Below the pieces are notes generated by a model, which was not told the origin of the DNA, searched no databases, and saw only the letters and a program-made list of their open reading frames with translations. From assembly GCA_002409405.1 (NCBI GenBank), contig DHNG01000030.1:1-38759 (forward strand): DNA of 38,759 nucleotides. The letters are read 5' to 3'. Position numbers and translations under genes: made by a program. The stretch comes from Flavobacteriales bacterium UBA5422 (GTDB lineage: Bacteria; Bacteroidota; Bacteroidia; Flavobacteriales_D; Crocinitomicaceae). Positions 16,282 to 23,912 of the stretch are shown here, piece by piece; within the stretch, counting starts at the first letter, position 1; each line of letters begins with the position of its first letter.

Positions 16282-16328
16282 TGGTTGAAAATCACAATAT
16301 TGAACAATAGTAATTAAATTTTAAAGAA

Positions 16329-16619
16329 ATGACTAAAGCAGACATCGTTGCAGGAATTGCAGAAGAGACAGGATTGGAAAGAGCAGAAGTATTAAAAACT
16401 GTTGAGGCGTTTATGACTTCTGTAAAAGGATCTTTAGCAAAAGGAGAAAATGTTTATTTACGTGGATTTGGAAGCTTTATCGTAAAAGAAAGAGCAGAAA
16501 AGACAGGTCGTAACATTTCAAAAAACACTACAATTATCATTCCTGCTCATAACATCCCGGCATTCAAGCCATCTAAAACTTTCGTTGAGGAAGTTAAAAA
16601 TAAGGTATCTGTAAAATAA
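16329..16619 (+). CDS. HU-family DNA-binding protein
   Basis: A 96-residue histone-like protein that bends DNA as a dimer. The family pattern is complete: N-terminal helices TKADIVAGIAEETG, the RGFGSFIVKERAEKTGRN strand leading into the beta arm, PAHNIPAFKPSK and the C-terminal helix. The arm reads ISKNTTIIIPAHNIPAFKP, a sequence pattern of the Bacteroidota HU/IHF group. A transcript from the box at 16274 would end at the hairpin 16676-16708. The gene is directly upstream of the tiny basic gene and rng. Confidence 0.95.
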   Translation: MTKADIVAGIAEETGLERAEVLKTVEAFMTSVKGSLAKGENVYLRGFGSFIVKERAEKTGRNISKNTTIIIPAHNIPAFKPSKTFVEEVKNKVSVK

Positions 16620-16646
16620 CTGTTGTTATTTTTGTTGATAAATTTA

Positions 16647-16675
16647 TTGTTATTCAACAGAATTTGTTAGCTTTG
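16647..16675 (+). promoter_or_regulatory. Promoter of the 30-residue basic protein
   Basis: TTG (16647-16649), an 18-base spacer, then TAGCTTTG (16668-16675) give both Bacteroidota elements at ideal spacing. Transcription should begin near 16680, inside the left arm of the hairpin that ends the HU transcript. The leader to the ATG at 16764 is about 84 bases. Confidence 0.7.
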
Positions 16676-16708
16676 CACTCCCGTTAAATTTACGGGAGTG
16701 TTTTTTTT
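16676..16708 (+). terminator. Terminator of the HU gene
   Basis: CACTCCCGT (16676-16684) pairs perfectly with ACGGGAGTG (16692-16700) around a 7-base loop and is followed by eight T. It forms only in RNA coming from upstream, because the next promoter starts transcription within its left arm. Confidence 0.9.
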
Positions 16709-16763
16709 CGGTAAAACTGAGATAAAACGTTGATAAGAAATTAATAATTAAAAATATAAAGTT

Positions 16764-16856
16764 ATGCCAAGCGGTAAAAAAAGAAAAAGACACAAAATGG
16801 CGACGCACAAGCGTAAGAAGAGATTAAGAAAAAATCGTCACAAAAAGAAGAAGTAA
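16764..16856 (+). CDS. AURKAIP1/COX24-domain (mS38/bS22-like) tiny ribosomal protein
   Basis: A 30-residue protein in which 18 residues are Lys or Arg: it begins MPSGKKRKRHKM and continues ATHKRKKRLRKNRHKKKK. The core KRxxKMxxHKxKKRLRKNR resembles the COX24/AURKAIP1 domain of mitochondrial mS38 and of actinobacterial bS22, which bind 16S-type rRNA of the small subunit. Bacteroidota genomes carry the same tiny gene, usually annotated by that domain name. The ATG follows a good promoter, and a strong terminator lies 25 bases after the stop. A ribosomal role is inference from domain similarity; the reading frame itself is secure given promoter, terminator and composition. Confidence 0.85.
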   Translation: MPSGKKRKRHKMATHKRKKRLRKNRHKKKK

Positions 16857-16880
16857 TTCTTAAGATATTCGTTTAGAAAG

Positions 16881-16910
16881 ACTTAGCAAGAATGCCTTGC
16901 TAAGTTTTTT
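16881..16910 (+). terminator. Terminator after the 30-residue gene
   Basis: ACTTAGCAAG (16881-16890) pairs perfectly with CTTGCTAAGT (16896-16905) around a 5-base loop and runs into six T. It separates the tiny gene from rng, which starts at 16941, so rng depends on readthrough or an unseen promoter. Confidence 0.85.
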
Positions 16911-16940
16911 CTGTTTTATTCACATTAAAATTAAGCTTTC

Positions 16941-18488
16941 GTGAGTTTAGAACTGGTAGTAGATGTGCGTTCAAACGGCATCTGGCTTGCTCTGTTACGG
17001 GATGGAAAGCTGGTGGAATTACACGAGGAGCAAGGGAATACTGATTTTGCTGTCGGAGATATTTATCTCGGAAAAGTAAGAAAAGTTGTTCCCAGTCTAA
17101 ATGCTGCATTTGTTGATGTAGGCTATGAAAAAGATGCATTTCTTCATTACCTGGATTTAGGCCCTCAATTTAATTCTTTAAACAAGTTTACCAAAGATAC
17201 TTTGCGCAATAAGCAGGGTGTTGCGGATTTGTTGTATTTCAAAATAGAAAAAGACATTCCCAAAGATGGTAAAATTGCTGATATCGTTTCTTCGTCTTCC
17301 CCTATATTGGTACAGGTAGCAAAAGAACCTATTTCCAGCAAGGGTCCACGTTTAAGTGCAGAAATAACACTGGCCGGAAGGTACCTGGTGTTAGTTCCTT
17401 TTTCTGATAAAGTTTCCATTTCTCAAAAGATTCGGGATCCTAAAGAAAGAGAACGTCTGAAAGAGTTAATGGAAGCCATCCGTCCGAAGAATTTCGGAGT
17501 GATCATCCGTACAGTAGCAGAAAAGAAAAAGGTCGAGCAAATAGACCAGGATTTAAAAGATTTGCTGAGCAAGTGGCGTACAATGCATACGAATTTAAAA
17601 GTTGCCACTCCGCCAAAAAGAGTATTGGGTGAAATGGACAAAACAACGTCTATTTTACGCGATATGTTAAACGCTGACTTCACGCATATCCATATCAATA
17701 ATCAATCAACTTTTGATGAGTTAAAAGAATATGTGAGTGGAATTGCACCGGGGCGTGAGAAGATTTTAAAGTTGTATGACGGCAAACTCGGAATGTTTGA
17801 AAAGTTCGGCATCAACAAGCAGATAAAAATGCTCTTCGGGAAAAAGGTTCCGCTTCAGAGTGGTGGTTACCTCATCATTGAGCATACAGAGGCAATGCAC
17901 GTAATTGATGTCAACTCCGGAAACAGAAAGGGAGCGGACGGACAAGAAAGCAATGCACTGTCCACGAACATGGAAGCTGCTGAAGAAATTGCCCGTGTAC
18001 TTCAATTGCGCGATATGGGAGGGATTATATGCATCGATTTCATCGATATGCACGACAAATCCAACAACAAAGCGTTATTCGAGCATCTAAAAACGGTCAT
18101 GAAAACGGACCGGGCAAAACATAATATTCTTCCTCCGTCCAAATTCGGGGTTGTTGAAATTACCCGTCAACGGGTGCGTCCGGAAACGGATATCAACACT
18201 TCGGAAACATGTCCAACATGTAAAGGTACCGGGGAAGTACAGGCAAGTATTCTGTTTGCAGAGGAAATTGAAAACAACCTGAATTTCCTGGTTGCAGACA
18301 GAAAAGAAAACAATGTAACCTTATTGGTGCATCCTTACCTGGAATCGCATTTTAAACGAGGATTGATTTCAAAACAATTGAAGTGGTTCTTTAAATACAA
18401 AAAATGGATCCCTGTTAGAGGAGTTACTGCTTATCACCTCTTGCAGTACTCATTTATCAATAAAAATAATGAAGAAATTGCGCTTTGA
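16941..18488 (+). CDS. rng: Ribonuclease E/G family endoribonuclease
   Basis: A 515-residue RNase G-type enzyme that cuts single-stranded RNA, matures 16S rRNA 5' ends and degrades mRNA. The S1 domain covers residues about 35-110 (GDIYLGKVRKVVPSLNAAFVDVG). The catalytic Mg2+ Asp residues are in VIDVNSGNRKG and IICIDFIDM. The zinc-link CPTCKGTG is present, and a small C-terminal domain follows. It lacks the long RNase E scaffold tail. The start is GTG; no ATG lies close by and the following residues SLELVVDVR fit family starts. The HU - tiny gene - rng order is typical of Flavobacteriales. Confidence 0.95.
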   Translation: MSLELVVDVRSNGIWLALLRDGKLVELHEEQGNTDFAVGDIYLGKVRKVVPSLNAAFVDVGYEKDAFLHYLDLGPQFNSLNKFTKDTLRNKQGVADLLYFKIEKDIPKDGKIADIVSSSSPILVQVAKEPISSKGPRLSAEITLAGRYLVLVPFSDKVSISQKIRDPKERERLKELMEAIRPKNFGVIIRTVAEKKKVEQIDQDLKDLLSKWRTMHTNLKVATPPKRVLGEMDKTTSILRDMLNADFTHIHINNQSTFDELKEYVSGIAPGREKILKLYDGKLGMFEKFGINKQIKMLFGKKVPLQSGGYLIIEHTEAMHVIDVNSGNRKGADGQESNALSTNMEAAEEIARVLQLRDMGGIICIDFIDMHDKSNNKALFEHLKTVMKTDRAKHNILPPSKFGVVEITRQRVRPETDINTSETCPTCKGTGEVQASILFAEEIENNLNFLVADRKENNVTLLVHPYLESHFKRGLISKQLKWFFKYKKWIPVRGVTAYHLLQYSFINKNNEEIAL

Positions 18489-18489
18489 T

Positions 18490-18957
18490 ATGTCAGAGCG
18501 CAATTTTTCTTTTCTGGAAGCAAAACAAAAAATAGAAGCCTACTGTGCTTACCAGGATCGCTGCCACTATGAAGTCAGCAATAAATTAACCCAATGGGGC
18601 ATTTCAGGAGAACAGAAAGAGCAATTGATTGCTGATCTGATTGTACATCGTTTTTTAGATGAGGAACGTTTTGCAGAAAGCTATGTCTCCGGAAAATTCC
18701 GGATCAAACAGTGGGGAAAGGTAAAAATCCGGCAACACCTCAAAGCAAAGTTTGTTCCGGAATACTGTGTAAAAAAAGCCATTGCACAAATTGACGGAAA
18801 TGACTATTACGCTACGTTGCAACAACTGGCGGAAAAAAAGACAGCAGCATTAAAATCTGAAAAAGATCCCTTCAAAAAGAAAGCTAAAATTATCCGCTAC
18901 CTAGTTTCAAAAGGGTATGAAATGGATTTAATCTACGAAGCATTGTCTGAAGAATAA
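18490..18957 (+). CDS. recX: Regulatory protein RecX
   Basis: A 155-residue RecX that binds and limits RecA filaments. Three-helix RecX repeats are visible: AKQKIEAYCAYQDRCHYEVSNKLTQWG, then VHRFLDEERFAESYVSGKFRIKQWGKVKIRQHLKAKFV, then a C-terminal module ending ALSEE. The ATG at 18490 lies 1 base after the rng stop and gives the usual short lead before CAYQ. An upstream in-frame ATG at 18469 overlaps rng by 20 bases and is the alternative. recA is not in the window. Confidence 0.9.
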   Translation: MSERNFSFLEAKQKIEAYCAYQDRCHYEVSNKLTQWGISGEQKEQLIADLIVHRFLDEERFAESYVSGKFRIKQWGKVKIRQHLKAKFVPEYCVKKAIAQIDGNDYYATLQQLAEKKTAALKSEKDPFKKKAKIIRYLVSKGYEMDLIYEALSEE

Positions 18958-19058
18958 TATACCTTTTCATTTCCCTGTTGTATCAAAAAACCAATTTCAG
19001 AAGAAGCAATACTTATCTGTTTTCTGTCTACACAATTCAATTATGTACACAAGACTCT

Positions 19059-19249
19059 GTTCTAAAAATCAGGTGTTATTTTAACCACGGATACACGGAT
19101 TAAAAAAGAACGAACAAAGAAAAAATGGTACCGGTTAACAGTCACGTGAATCTGTGGTTATGGAACAGCGCTGTACAAAAGTAGTTTCAATACATTCAAG
19201 CATTTGTGCAATTTATTCAACACGATTTCATCACACAAACTTTTAGAAC
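19059..19249. repeat. Nested inverted-repeat, MITE-like intergenic element
   Basis: The inner pair is TAACCACGGATACAC (19082-19096) against the complement of GTGAATCTGTGGTTA (19146-19160), 13 of 15 matching. An outer pair, GTTCTAAAA (19059-19067) and TTTTAGAAC (19241-19249), flanks it. The inner ends match a pattern I recall as a common intergenic repeat in environmental Bacteroidota (an ACCACGGATTACACGG-type core). No reading frame and no clear target-site duplication were seen. The outer pair could be chance in AT-rich DNA. Confidence 0.5.
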
Positions 19250-19263
19250 GGAACCTTACACAC

Positions 19264-19293
19264 AAAAAAAGAGGCCTTCTTTCGAAGACCTCT
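19264..19293 (-). terminator. Terminator of the outer-membrane beta-barrel gene
   Basis: Read on the minus strand, AGAGGTCTTC pairs with GAAGGCCTCT (one G-U pair) around a GAAA loop and is followed by seven T. It lies 23 bases after the stop codon. Confidence 0.88.
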
Positions 19294-19315
19294 CTAATTT
19301 TATTGTTTCTACTTC

Positions 19316-20251
19316 TTAGAAGTGGAAAGTCAAGTTCAAACGTCCAACTGGTCCGAACAATGGATTAACGATAGAGTTATCCAATCCGAAAGATGTTGTT
19401 TTGTTTCCTTCAGCAGAAAGCGTTTCAACAGAAGCATCTGTTGCACCGTCTCTCAAACCAACTGTTTCAGCAGTTGAGCTTGATTTTCCGCTCAATGTCA
19501 AACCAAGACCCCATCCGAATTCACCACCGATAGATAATTTAGGGATGATGAAGTACTCAGCTCCGATGAATGCTCTCAATCCTAAAGAGAATCCTACTCC
19601 TGACTTAGACTCCAAGATACGTGTATCAACTGCGTTACCTTGTCCGTCGATTGCAGTACCCAAGTTTGTACCAAAGTTGTCTGCAGCTGTAACTACTACA
19701 GGAACTGCAGCTGTACTTGCTGTCAATGCGTTTCCGTATGTGTACTTAGCAGTTGTAGAAGAAATCAAGAATCCTAACTCAGCTCCGTAAAAACCTTGCA
19801 AACGAGTGTTTCCTTTTCTTTTCTCAATACCTACAGTCAACCCTACGTTTGTAGAACCGATTTTTGCTGTGTTTTCAACTTCAGCAGCATTGTCTGGCCA
19901 AGGGTTTGTAGTTGGAGCTGCTGACTGACGGTCTGCAACCATTACACTTTGTTTTGTGCTTCCGAATCCTAAACGAATTCCTCCACGGAACGCCAAATCT
20001 TCTTCAGCAAAATATTTTCCTGTAATTACCAAATTAGGGTTGCTTGGTGTCCAGATGTTACCTGCGTGCATGTTATCACCAGCTTTTCCAAAGATGTTAC
20101 CAACATAGTTCAACAATGGAACTGCATCAATACCGATAGCCCAATCACCAGCTTCTGGCAAATAGTTCTCTCCTTTTCTTGATGTCAAATCTTGTGCGAA
20201 AGTAGAAGTTGCTCCTAATACAACCGCCACAGCTAAAATAGACTTTTTCAT
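19316..20251 (-). CDS. Outer-membrane beta-barrel protein
   Basis: A 311-residue exported protein. Signal peptide MKKSILAVAVVLGATSTFAQ is cleaved after Gln20. The mature part is Gly/Ser/Thr/Ala-rich with repeated amphipathic strands (LVITGKYFAEEDLAFRGGIR, FGWGLGLTLSGKS) and ends in RLNLTFHF, a C-terminal aromatic as in barrel proteins that use BamA. It has a full promoter and a strong terminator and appears to be transcribed alone, so it is probably abundant. The ligand or role is not recognisable; OmpA-like or porin-like outer-membrane functions are both possible. Confidence 0.8.
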   Translation of the reverse strand: MKKSILAVAVVLGATSTFAQDLTSRKGENYLPEAGDWAIGIDAVPLLNYVGNIFGKAGDNMHAGNIWTPSNPNLVITGKYFAEEDLAFRGGIRLGFGSTKQSVMVADRQSAAPTTNPWPDNAAEVENTAKIGSTNVGLTVGIEKRKGNTRLQGFYGAELGFLISSTTAKYTYGNALTASTAAVPVVVTAADNFGTNLGTAIDGQGNAVDTRILESKSGVGFSLGLRAFIGAEYFIIPKLSIGGEFGWGLGLTLSGKSSSTAETVGLRDGATDASVETLSAEGNKTTSFGLDNSIVNPLFGPVGRLNLTFHF

Positions 20252-20277
20252 ATTTTTCTTTTTTTGTTTGGTTTGGG

Positions 20278-20311
20278 CAAATGTACTTATTTTCTCAGTT
20301 AAAGGTTACAA
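20278..20311 (-). promoter_or_regulatory. Promoter of the outer-membrane protein gene
   Basis: TACATTTG (20285 to 20278, minus strand) is a perfect -7 match. TTG (20311 to 20309) lies 23 bases upstream within a T-rich run. The predicted leader is about 22 bases. Confidence 0.6.
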
Positions 20312-20379
20312 AAAATCTCAACATTTTAATGTTTAAAATGCTGTTTTTAAATTTAAAACACTGAAAAACAAATGATTGT

Positions 20380-21453
20380 CTATTTTTTTATTTTGTCGAT
20401 ATTAACAGAAATCGACAGCATATTATTGAATCCCGCCCGCGAAAAGGTCGTAAATCCATAGTCTATGGAAAACTTTTTAAAATACAGTCCCAATCCGAAC
20501 GATAATCCAGCGATTCCGGGTCTGCTTTCCAACTTCATGGACTGACGGGTATAATAGTCAAATCCAGCTCTGATATGAATGTTTTTAGTTGCAATTACCT
20601 CCAATTGATAGGTAAAATGTTGACCCAGTTTTTCAAAAAATCCTGCCCGCTTCACAGGAATGGTATCTCCCGTCAGCATATCCACTGTGGGTTTGGCGTT
20701 CGGATCGGTATACGTCAAATCCCATTTGTTCAGGTGATGTGCCAGGATTGAAAATCGGAAAGGGGCGTGCTTTAACCGGTAGCTGACTCCCAGTTGGAAA
20801 TCTGCCGGCAACGGAGCACGTTTATCATTGTATGCATTGAATTGAAATCCTACGTTTTTAAACAGAGCCGTTACCAACACTGTTTCTGACTTGTTCAGAT
20901 ACGTTCCGGACAAATCAACGGAGGCCCCGTATGAATTATACACCTCCAGGTGTGAGCCGATAATATTCAGATTTGCTCCCACCGATATACGTGGGTTTAA
21001 TTGATGTCCATACCCGACTCCAACAATGTATTCAAAGGGATTAAATTCTCCCATCTCCACACCATTCTTCTCCGTACGGGTCATTTTACCGTAAGCTACA
21101 TACCGGATATGAGCTGACAGTACCTGCTTTTCATTGAATGCATGTCCGTAACTCAGCATTCCATAATTAATCCGTCCCGCGTGAATAGCCTGACTAAGGC
21201 TGATTGCCTTGTGCATTTTAGGATTCAACAATGAAGGGTTTGCAACTCCCATATTGATATCCTGATCTTTTGCTGTAATGAAGTTTCCTGCCAGACCCGA
21301 ACTTCTTGCATTATAGTGCAACCCAAGAAGAGCGAACGTCGTCTGACCGCCTATTTGTGCAAACAGCGTATTTCCGATGAGTAAGGAAAATAATAATAAG
21401 GATGTTTTCATTGACATTTCAAACGCAAAGAAACGATAAAAATTATATCTCAT
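20380..21453 (-). CDS. porQ: Type IX secretion system protein PorQ
   Basis: A 357-residue outer-membrane beta-barrel protein recognised as PorQ from the mature N-terminus QIGGQTTFALLGLHYNARSSGLAG, the DINMGVANPSLLNPKM segment and the barrel strands that follow. PorQ, with PorU/PorV/PorZ, forms the attachment complex that processes T9SS cargo at the cell surface. The listed start overlaps the phosphodiesterase stop by four bases (ATGA). Met13 or Met15 would give a more usual signal peptide, MKTSLLLFSLLIGNTLFAQ, and may be the real start. Its presence implies a T9SS in this organism. Confidence 0.85.
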   Translation of the reverse strand: MRYNFYRFFAFEMSMKTSLLLFSLLIGNTLFAQIGGQTTFALLGLHYNARSSGLAGNFITAKDQDINMGVANPSLLNPKMHKAISLSQAIHAGRINYGMLSYGHAFNEKQVLSAHIRYVAYGKMTRTEKNGVEMGEFNPFEYIVGVGYGHQLNPRISVGANLNIIGSHLEVYNSYGASVDLSGTYLNKSETVLVTALFKNVGFQFNAYNDKRAPLPADFQLGVSYRLKHAPFRFSILAHHLNKWDLTYTDPNAKPTVDMLTGDTIPVKRAGFFEKLGQHFTYQLEVIATKNIHIRAGFDYYTRQSMKLESRPGIAGLSFGLGLYFKKFSIDYGFTTFSRAGFNNMLSISVNIDKIKK

Positions 21454-21947
21454 ACTCTTTTTTCCAGTTCAATTACTTCTAAATCATGAATTCTATCATC
21501 CGTAATACTGAACCGAAGTACTGTTTTTACCTGGTGAAAACCTTTGTTGCCACACGCACCCGGATTCATCCATAACATATTGAAATGCGGGTCGAATTTA
21601 ACCAATAAGATGTGTGAATGTCCGCAGACAAATAACCTCGGTGCTTCTTTTTGTAGTTCCTCATGCGCTGGTTTTGCATATTTCCCCGGTTTACCTGCAA
21701 TGTGCGTCATCAGCACATCTACCCCCTCTATCCGGAAGCGGTTGTGCAGCGGAACTTCCATTCTCACCTCATGTCCGTCGATGTTTCCGTATACAGCACG
21801 CAGGGGCTTAAACGCACGCAGTTGATCAATGACCTCCACCGTTCCGATGTCACCGGCATGCCAGATTTCATCCACTTCTTTGAAGTAATGAAAGATCTTC
21901 GGATCAAGATCCCCGTGTGTATCGGAAAGTAAACCTATTTTTACCAT
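21450..21947 (-). CDS. YfcE/MJ0936-type metallophosphodiesterase
   Basis: A 165-residue calcineurin-like phosphoesterase. All metal-binding blocks are visible: LLSDTHGDLD (residues 5-14), HAGDIG, YGNIDGHEVR, MTHIAGKPG and CGHSHI. Family members hydrolyse phosphodiester bonds with a two-metal centre; the physiological substrate is usually unknown. It has a -7 box at its start and overlaps porQ by four bases downstream, so the two are probably translated together. Confidence 0.9.
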   Translation of the reverse strand: MVKIGLLSDTHGDLDPKIFHYFKEVDEIWHAGDIGTVEVIDQLRAFKPLRAVYGNIDGHEVRMEVPLHNRFRIEGVDVLMTHIAGKPGKYAKPAHEELQKEAPRLFVCGHSHILLVKFDPHFNMLWMNPGACGNKGFHQVKTVLRFSITDDRIHDLEVIELEKRV

Positions 21948-21951
21948 GCAA

Positions 21952-21959
21952 CAAAATTA
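21952..21959 (-). promoter_or_regulatory. -7 box of the phosphodiesterase-porQ unit
   Basis: TAATTTTG on the minus strand matches TAnnTTTG. It ends only five bases before the ATG at 21947, so transcription should begin at or within a base or two of the start codon, giving a leaderless message. No -33 TTG was seen. Confidence 0.5.
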
Positions 21960-22038
21960 CTAATTTTCTATCTGGAAGTTCCTGTTTCTGATTCTTCCTG
22001 CTTTGGTTCAATTATTCAACGTGTACCAATTTTTCAAT

Positions 22039-22046
22039 TATTTTTG
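22039..22046 (+). promoter_or_regulatory. -7 box of meaB
   Basis: TATTTTTG matches TAnnTTTG and ends eight bases before the ATG at 22054. It predicts a leader of only a few bases and lies inside the longer frame from TTG 22003, arguing against that start. Confidence 0.5.
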
Positions 22047-22053
22047 TAAGAAG

Positions 22054-23106
22054 ATGGATCAGCAGCAACACTATGATGATTGGTTGAAGAAACGCCGGCA
22101 GCGAAAAGCTGAATTAACGGTTGAAAGACTCTATGAAGGAATTCTTAACCATGAAATTCCTATGTTGAGTAGTGCCATCACGCTAATCGAAAGCACGCTG
22201 GATGTCGATCGTGTTAAATCAGAAGCATTAATCAAACGTTGCCTTCCTCATACCGGTCAATCTATTCGCATCGGGATAACAGGTGTTCCGGGGGTCGGAA
22301 AAAGTACATTCATCGAATGTTTCGGTCAACTATTGGTCAATGCCGGGCGTAAAGTAGCGATTTTGGCTATTGATCCTTCTTCGGGCACTTCCGGGGGAAG
22401 TATTCTCGGTGACAAAACACGGATGGAGCAACTTTCGCAAATGAAAAGCGTATTTATCCGTCCTTCTGCCGCCGGAGATACGTTGGGTGGTGTTGCCCGT
22501 AAAACGCGGGAAAGTATTTTCTTGTGTGAAGCTGCCGGATTTGATACTGTACTGGTAGAAACGGTAGGCGTCGGTCAATCGGAAACACTGGTACATTCCA
22601 TGGTCGATTTCTTCCTGTTGCTCATGCTTTCAGGAGCAGGAGATGAATTACAGGGAATCAAACGGGGAATTATGGAAATGGCAGATGCACTTGTTATTAC
22701 CAAAGCAGATGGCGATAATATCAAAAAGGCAAACCTGGCACGAAGGGAATACCAGAACGCTATGCATTTATTTCCTCCCAAGAAAAACGGATGGACTCCA
22801 AAAGCACTTACCTGCTCAAGTATGGCGAATACCAACATGGAATTGATCTGGGAAGCGATTACATCTTTTGAGAATCAGACGAAAATCAACGGGCATTTTC
22901 TTTCCGACAGAAAGGAGCAAGACAAGTATTGGCTGCGGGAAACGCTCAATGAGCATATTCTGCGTAGCTTTTATGCAAACGATGAACTGGTAGAACACCT
23001 CAGGAAACTGGATGCCGAAGTAATTCACGGAAAGGAAACCTCTTTTTCCGCAGCAGAAAAATTATATACCTTATATATACAACAACTCTCCAATGGAAAC
23101 ATTTAA
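22054..23106 (+). CDS. meaB: Methylmalonyl-CoA mutase-associated GTPase MeaB (ArgK)
   Basis: A 350-residue G3E P-loop GTPase that protects methylmalonyl-CoA mutase and gates loading of adenosylcobalamin. The Walker A motif GVPGVGKST is at residues 77-85. The IDPSS segment, the VETVGVGQSE switch region and the base-recognition KADG are also present. The N-terminal and C-terminal helical dimerisation arms are complete. The ATG at 22054 is preferred over TTG 22003. No mutase subunit gene is in the window. The S4-domain gene starts inside its last codons. Confidence 0.93.
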   Translation: MDQQQHYDDWLKKRRQRKAELTVERLYEGILNHEIPMLSSAITLIESTLDVDRVKSEALIKRCLPHTGQSIRIGITGVPGVGKSTFIECFGQLLVNAGRKVAILAIDPSSGTSGGSILGDKTRMEQLSQMKSVFIRPSAAGDTLGGVARKTRESIFLCEAAGFDTVLVETVGVGQSETLVHSMVDFFLLLMLSGAGDELQGIKRGIMEMADALVITKADGDNIKKANLARREYQNAMHLFPPKKNGWTPKALTCSSMANTNMELIWEAITSFENQTKINGHFLSDRKEQDKYWLRETLNEHILRSFYANDELVEHLRKLDAEVIHGKETSFSAAEKLYTLYIQQLSNGNI

Positions 23107-23299
23107 AATAGAAGGCGATTACATTGAGTTGATCGGGTTATTGAAAGCAACGGGAATTGCACAGACAGGAGGTCATGCAAAATTTATCGTAGAGGAAGAA
23201 ATGGTTATCCGCAACGGAGAAGTAGAGTTACGTAAGCGTGCAAAACTAGTTCCCGGGGATGTTATTGAAGTAGAAGACATCACCATCAAATTAACGTGA
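23093..23299 (+). CDS. S4-domain RNA-binding protein (YbcJ-like)
   Basis: A 68-residue protein made almost entirely of an S4 domain: IELIGLLKATGIAQTGGHAKFIVEEEMVIRNGEVELRKRAKLVPGDVIEVE. Small S4 proteins of this type bind structured RNA, often rRNA or tRNA. It overlaps meaB by 14 bases in another frame and is therefore probably translated from the same message. The link with MeaB is not understood. Confidence 0.88.
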   Translation: METFKIEGDYIELIGLLKATGIAQTGGHAKFIVEEEMVIRNGEVELRKRAKLVPGDVIEVEDITIKLT

Positions 23300-23315
23300 C
23301 TTTTACAAAACAAAA

Positions 23316-23347
23316 CAGGGCAACCTGAATGATTGCCCCGTCTTTTA
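23316..23347. terminator. Bidirectional terminator
   Basis: GGGCAA (23318-23323) pairs with TTGCCC (23333-23338), with a T-rich stretch on the plus-strand side and T-rich sequence on the minus-strand side. It lies between the convergent S4 gene and the lipoprotein gene. Confidence 0.7.
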
Positions 23348-23357
23348 TTTTTTAGGA

Positions 23358-23912
23358 TTAAGGTAGTTCTGTAACTTCTTCTCCCTGAACGCGCATGTAT
23401 TCCTGCATTGTCAGGTTATTGTATTTCAACCGATCAGTAATGTCTTGTTTTTTACTTTCCGGCATGGTTGGAAATTCCTTCAGTACTTTGGTATAGTACT
23501 CCCGTACTTTCACACTGTCACGCGGCGTAATTCCATTGTCATATAACGAAGCGATGCTTTCCAGCACCATTTGCCTGTTCGGGTATTTCGGATATTTTTC
23601 TTCTACTACCAATGCCCATTTCAGTGCGTCCGGAGTGTTTCCTATTGTGGAATACCACATATGTACCCGGTCCAGGTATTCCGGATTTTTTGGATTTTCC
23701 GGCTCTTCTTCATACGCTTCCAGCAAAGTGTTGATGTAATCATTGGCAAATGAACTGATGTCTGCTTTCGTGCCCGATCCTCCACCCCACTGCTGGATAG
23801 AGTCCTCGTATTGGTCAATGCGTGTGTGAACAGAAACTTTATTCTCGTTTTTTGACCCACAGGCAATCAACAAAATGGTTAGTGCGCTAAATATGATTGT
23901 TTTTTTCATCAT
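23358..23912 (-). CDS. TPR-like lipoprotein
   Basis: A 184-residue lipoprotein. The signal peptide ends in the lipobox LIAC (Cys18). The rest is largely helical, with a tetratricopeptide-like stretch (EYLDRVHMWYSTIGNTPDALKWALVVEEKYPKYPNRQMVLESIASLYD region) and ends in a helical tail. Function is unknown; such lipoproteins often hold envelope complexes together. Its start overlaps the def stop by four bases, so it is translated after peptide deformylase. Confidence 0.75.
   Translation of the reverse strand: MMKKTIIFSALTILLIACGSKNENKVSVHTRIDQYEDSIQQWGGGSGTKADISSFANDYINTLLEAYEEEPENPKNPEYLDRVHMWYSTIGNTPDALKWALVVEEKYPKYPNRQMVLESIASLYDNGITPRDSVKVREYYTKVLKEFPTMPESKKQDITDRLKYNNLTMQEYMRVQGEEVTELP

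Larger units (their letters stand above)
18958..19315. other. Gene-free region between convergent recX and the outer-membrane protein gene
   Basis: 358 bases without a supportable gene. It holds a nested inverted-repeat element (19059-19249) and the terminator of the minus-strand outer-membrane protein gene (19264-19293). No tRNA fold, promoter or terminator for recX was seen in the rest. Confidence 0.6.

Noticed and set aside
16113..16310. A 65-codon frame beginning with a hydrophobic stretch upstream of HU
   Set aside because: The likely HU -7 box lies inside it, no family is recognisable, and the composition changes half-way. It is better explained as the HU leader.
18958..19315. Possible tRNA or small RNA gene
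   Set aside because: No cloverleaf, no TAnnTTTG promoter and no dedicated terminator were seen. The only strong hairpin with T run belongs to the minus-strand neighbour.
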